From Tyto alba (lineage: Eukaryota > Chordata > Aves > Strigiformes > Tytonidae): a stretch of DNA of 64,000 bases. Positions 61,124 through 64,000 of this stretch are shown here, in pieces. The notes below the pieces were generated by a model that was not told where the DNA came from, did no database searches, and saw nothing but the letters and a program-made list of their open reading frames with translations. The stretch is taken from the NCBI RefSeq assembly GCF_018691265.1, contig NW_024881295.1, forward strand, positions 15,588,314-15,652,313, in the 5' to 3' direction. A program made the translations under genes and the position numbers. How positions within the stretch are numbered: position 1 is the stretch's first letter; the number at the start of each line of letters is the position of its first letter.

Positions 61124-61634
61124 GTTAGCACACATTGTCCGTAAGCTTTTTTATACCCATCCCAACAGACTTCTGCCTGCTTTTCCTTTAGCTTTTTTTA
61201 ACTTATTTACCAGGTTGCCCTTTCTGAAGTTGCTGAAAATGTCCTGCCTATGTACACATATTTTATCCTGTAGTTTCTGTTCTTCTAAATAGCTTACTAC
61301 CATTCTTAGAAGACACCTATAGTAACATATTATCATAAAATTCAGTCTGAAGTTGAAAGGGATTTTTTTTAAACATTTTTTTTCGATTGTATCAAAGGCA
61401 AATTAGTCTTTTGAGCAAACAGAACATGGATTCAAATGGAAGTTAACTTGTCTTCTGTATGTTTTGCATTACAATTCAAAACCACTTTTGGTTTAAAGAT
61501 TCAATCTTGACACACATATAAATCTGACTGAAAGCTGATGCAATGCCTGAGAGGTATTATTTTGAAGCAATAGTTATGGCTGTTGAAAAACATATTGTAC
61601 CTTCACAAATTTCTCTTTATCTGCAAAATTGTAG

Positions 61635-62550
61635 CATCACAGAGTACCAGGTTTGAAGAGACCTCAAGGATAATCTGATCCAACCTTTCTTGGAAAATCA
61701 CACAATCTAAATAAGATGGCCCAGCACACTGTCCAGCTCAGTCTTAAAAGTGTCCAGTGTTGGGGAGTCCACCACTTCCCTGGGGAGATTATTCCAGTGG
61801 CTGATGGTGCTCATTGGGAAAAATTTTCCTCTTGTGCCCGATCGGTATCACCCCAGAAGTAACTTGTGCCCATTACCCCTTGTCTTTTCCATGTGACTCC
61901 TTGCAAAAAGGGAGTCTCCATCTTCTTTGTAGCCACCCTTTTAAATACTGGAACATGGTGATAAGGTCTCCCCTAAGCCTTCTCTTCTCAAGGCTGGACA
62001 AACCGAGTTCTCTCAGCCTTTCCCCACGTGGAAGGCTTCCCAGTCCCTTGATCATCTTTGCATCCCTCCTCTGGACCTTCTCCAGCCTGTCCGCATCTTT
62101 TTTGTATCGCCGGGACCAAAACTGAACACAGTATTCCAGGTGTGGCCTGACAAGCGCTGAATAGAGTGGGATGATGACTTCTCCATCTCTGCTGGTGACA
62201 CCCTTGTTGATGGAGCCCAGCAGCCTGTTGGCTTGCTTTGCCACAGCAGCACACTGGTCACTCCTATTGAGCTTGTTGTCCACCAGGACCCCCAGGTCCC
62301 TTTCCACAGAGCTGCTCCCCAGGCAGGTAGGTCCCAGCCTGTGCTGCACTCCTGGATTATGTTTTCCCAGGTGCAAGACCTGACACTTGTCCTTGTTGAA
62401 CCTCATATGGTTCTTCAGAGCCCACTCTTCCAGCCTATCCAGGTCTTCCTGCAGGGTGGCTCTCCCTTACAAAGGGTCCACTTCCCCACTCAGCTTGGTA
62501 CCATCAGCAAACTTCATCAGGGTGCCCGTGATGATATGTAACACACCAAG
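61635..62550 (-). mobile_element. 5'-truncated CR1 LINE copy
   Basis: On the minus strand the frame 62406-61873 encodes the C-terminal part of the CR1 reverse transcriptase. It includes MRFNKDKCQVLHLGKHNP, VERDLGVLVDNKLN, YSALVRPHLEYCVQFW and RLRGDLITMFQYLKG. A frameshifted upstream piece (about 62550-62467) shows FADGTKLSG, a degraded FADDTKL motif. The 3' UTR follows to about 61635. The copy lacks the endonuclease and most of the RT, so it is dead. CR1 is the dominant LINE of birds and also occurs in reptiles. Confidence 0.93.
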
Positions 62551-63370
62551 ATCCAAATATACGCAGGTAGAGCTACTGGAAATAGTTGTTGCAAGAATCA
62601 TTGAGAGAAGATACTTGATGAAGAATGCTTGTGAAATTTGTAATCGATCACAAAGTCTCAATCTTTTAATATGGTTTCTAATAATCTGCTTTTCTCTGTA
62701 GCAATAACAACCCTTACCTTTTCAGTTCTCAGTCTGTCCAGCAGACGTCTTGAAATAAACTCAGAAAATGCTGTTACTGGTTTCCTGAGACTTAGTTCCT
62801 ACAAGCATATTCTATGTATGCATTGCCTATAGGTATAGGGCTGTATGAGAAATGCCTTAAATACATTTATACATGTTAAAGTGAATTGGATTGGTGTGGT
62901 AAAGAATTACAGGACTAATGTATTACAGAACCTGTCATTTATTTATCTGATAAGGTAAGTTTGAAGATGCAGCATCTGGAAGGGAGTAACTTTTGATAGC
63001 CTGAACTAGGCCTTGACAGAGTGTGTACATGTGGATTCATGAAGGTGTGACTTACGTGTAAGTGCCTGGCAATTACTAGTATCTTGTACAGCTGTTTTCT
63101 CTGAAGGCTAAAGAATACTTTTTGATTAATTTCTTAACATTAATTTCTTTAGAAGATACTGTTTTGTCATTTTACATAATTGAGATCTTATCTAGTACTG
63201 TGATTGAATAATCTTGGGACTCTTTGTGGGAGATGCAAACTCATCCTTTCCTTAGCTCCCTGCTCAGCCCTAGGAATCATATCTCCTGTGACAGTATAGG
63301 CATTAATGATATTGAGGGATTTTTAGTCCTTTATGTTGCTAGCTCTAAAACAAAATTTACTAGTATGAAG

Positions 63371-63371
<1 letters not shown>

Positions 63372-63417
<46 letters not shown>
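63372..63417. repeat. (ATT)n microsatellite, about 15 units
   Basis: Uninterrupted ATT repeats of about 46 bases. On the + strand they translate as a meaningless poly-Tyr end of a spurious ORF. Confidence 0.97.
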
Positions 63418-64000
63418 GTCTTTATTTCAGTAAATCAGGACACAGTAGGCCTGCTCAGTAAATACAGAAGACATCCAAAGGACGAGAGTTAGTTAAAAAA
63501 AGTGGAGTATTGGCATTTTGGCATAAAGCTGTTGGTCATTTCCAAGACGTGCTTTGCGAGATTGTGGAGACAGACTAAGGGTAGTACATTATTAGGTTAA
63601 TGAGTTTGATTTCCTTTTGTAGGGTGTTACATTTAGCTTAATTTGTCCTACATACATCCATGTAACCTGTAATTAACTGAGTATTTCTGTCTGCAGTAGA
63701 CTGAATTGTACAATTTTGCATGCAAAAAGCAGTGTTGAGTGGATAACTCACACTCTGTGATAGAGAGGAAGGAGAAAATACATCAAATTTTCTGTAAGTT
63801 TGACCTGGAAAAATTTCTGTCCCAAATCCAAATATGGCAAGCAGTTTACTCAGAGCATTGATAAGGCTGTGCAGGCTAAACATCAGATTCAGAATTTTCC
63901 TGATGATGTAGTTATTGGGTAGCCTCTGTTCAGCTCTACCAATTCCATGGTATGTCACAGAAAGATGCAAAAAAAAAAAAAACAACCAACCAAAAACAAA

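Larger units (their letters stand above)
61124..64000 (+). other. Downstream MICAL3 intron (partial)
   Basis: Starts at the GTTAGC donor and runs off the window. It holds the antisense CR1 copy and an ATT microsatellite. An A-run followed by CCAACC/CCAAA low complexity closes the window (63970-64000). No further MICAL3 exon was seen. Confidence 0.8.

Noticed and set aside
61988..62261. Additional minus-strand ORFs in other frames of the CR1 copy
   Set aside because: They are shadow frames of the reverse transcriptase frame at 61873-62406.
1..64000. CRISPR arrays, operons, prokaryotic promoters, tRNA or rRNA genes
   Set aside because: No such structures were seen; the exon-intron organisation and CR1 repeat show a vertebrate nuclear sequence.

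Overview
The window is vertebrate, almost certainly avian, nuclear DNA: AT-rich, with short coding blocks bounded by consensus GT/AG splice sites. Near the right end it carries an antisense, 5'-truncated CR1 LINE of the kind that dominates bird repeats. It holds one recognisable gene, MICAL3, running left to right. MICAL3 is a flavin monooxygenase that oxidises actin and also acts with Rab GTPases. I found no tRNA, rRNA, CRISPR array or second protein-coding gene. The assignment and the human comparisons rest on memory of the MICAL family; the splice sites, phases and frames were read from the sequence.

Layout. 1-1963 is upstream or intronic sequence. The start-codon exon is 1964-2339. Ten exons up to 16044 encode the FAD monooxygenase domain (about residues 2-494) and the linker after it. 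Exons at 17202-17349 and 18610-18806 encode the calponin-homology domain (about 518-624). Three exons (19716-21307) carry a basic, nuclear-localisation-like linker. These 15 coding exons join in frame into 746 residues. Six exons follow (22355-22447, 27830-27925, 30086-30142, 32044-32148, 34675-34782, 37439-37546). Each is a multiple of three and phase 0 at both ends, so any subset can be included or skipped. They form a modular linker of up to 189 residues between the CH and LIM domains. The LIM domain lies on 38184-38370 and 40284-40372. The next exon (41504-41591) can either splice on to 60928-61123, across a 19.3-kb intron, or read through its donor into 82 further codons (including the stop) ending at 41836. 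Read-through would give a short isoform with an alternative hydrophobic tail. The rest of the long isoform, including the C-terminal Rab-binding coiled coil, lies beyond the window.

Repeats are sparse: an old degraded CR1/L3-type LINE (about 58580-60260, sense), the clearer CR1 (about 61635-62550, antisense), an (ATT)n microsatellite and several homopolymer tracts. Main points of interest are the symmetric cassette-exon array, the read-through terminal exon, a non-canonical GC-AG intron within the catalytic domain, a CpG-enriched segment with a strong orphan donor in the 19-kb intron (a possible internal first exon), and a 3.5-kb intronic stretch with unusually long open frames that I could not identify.
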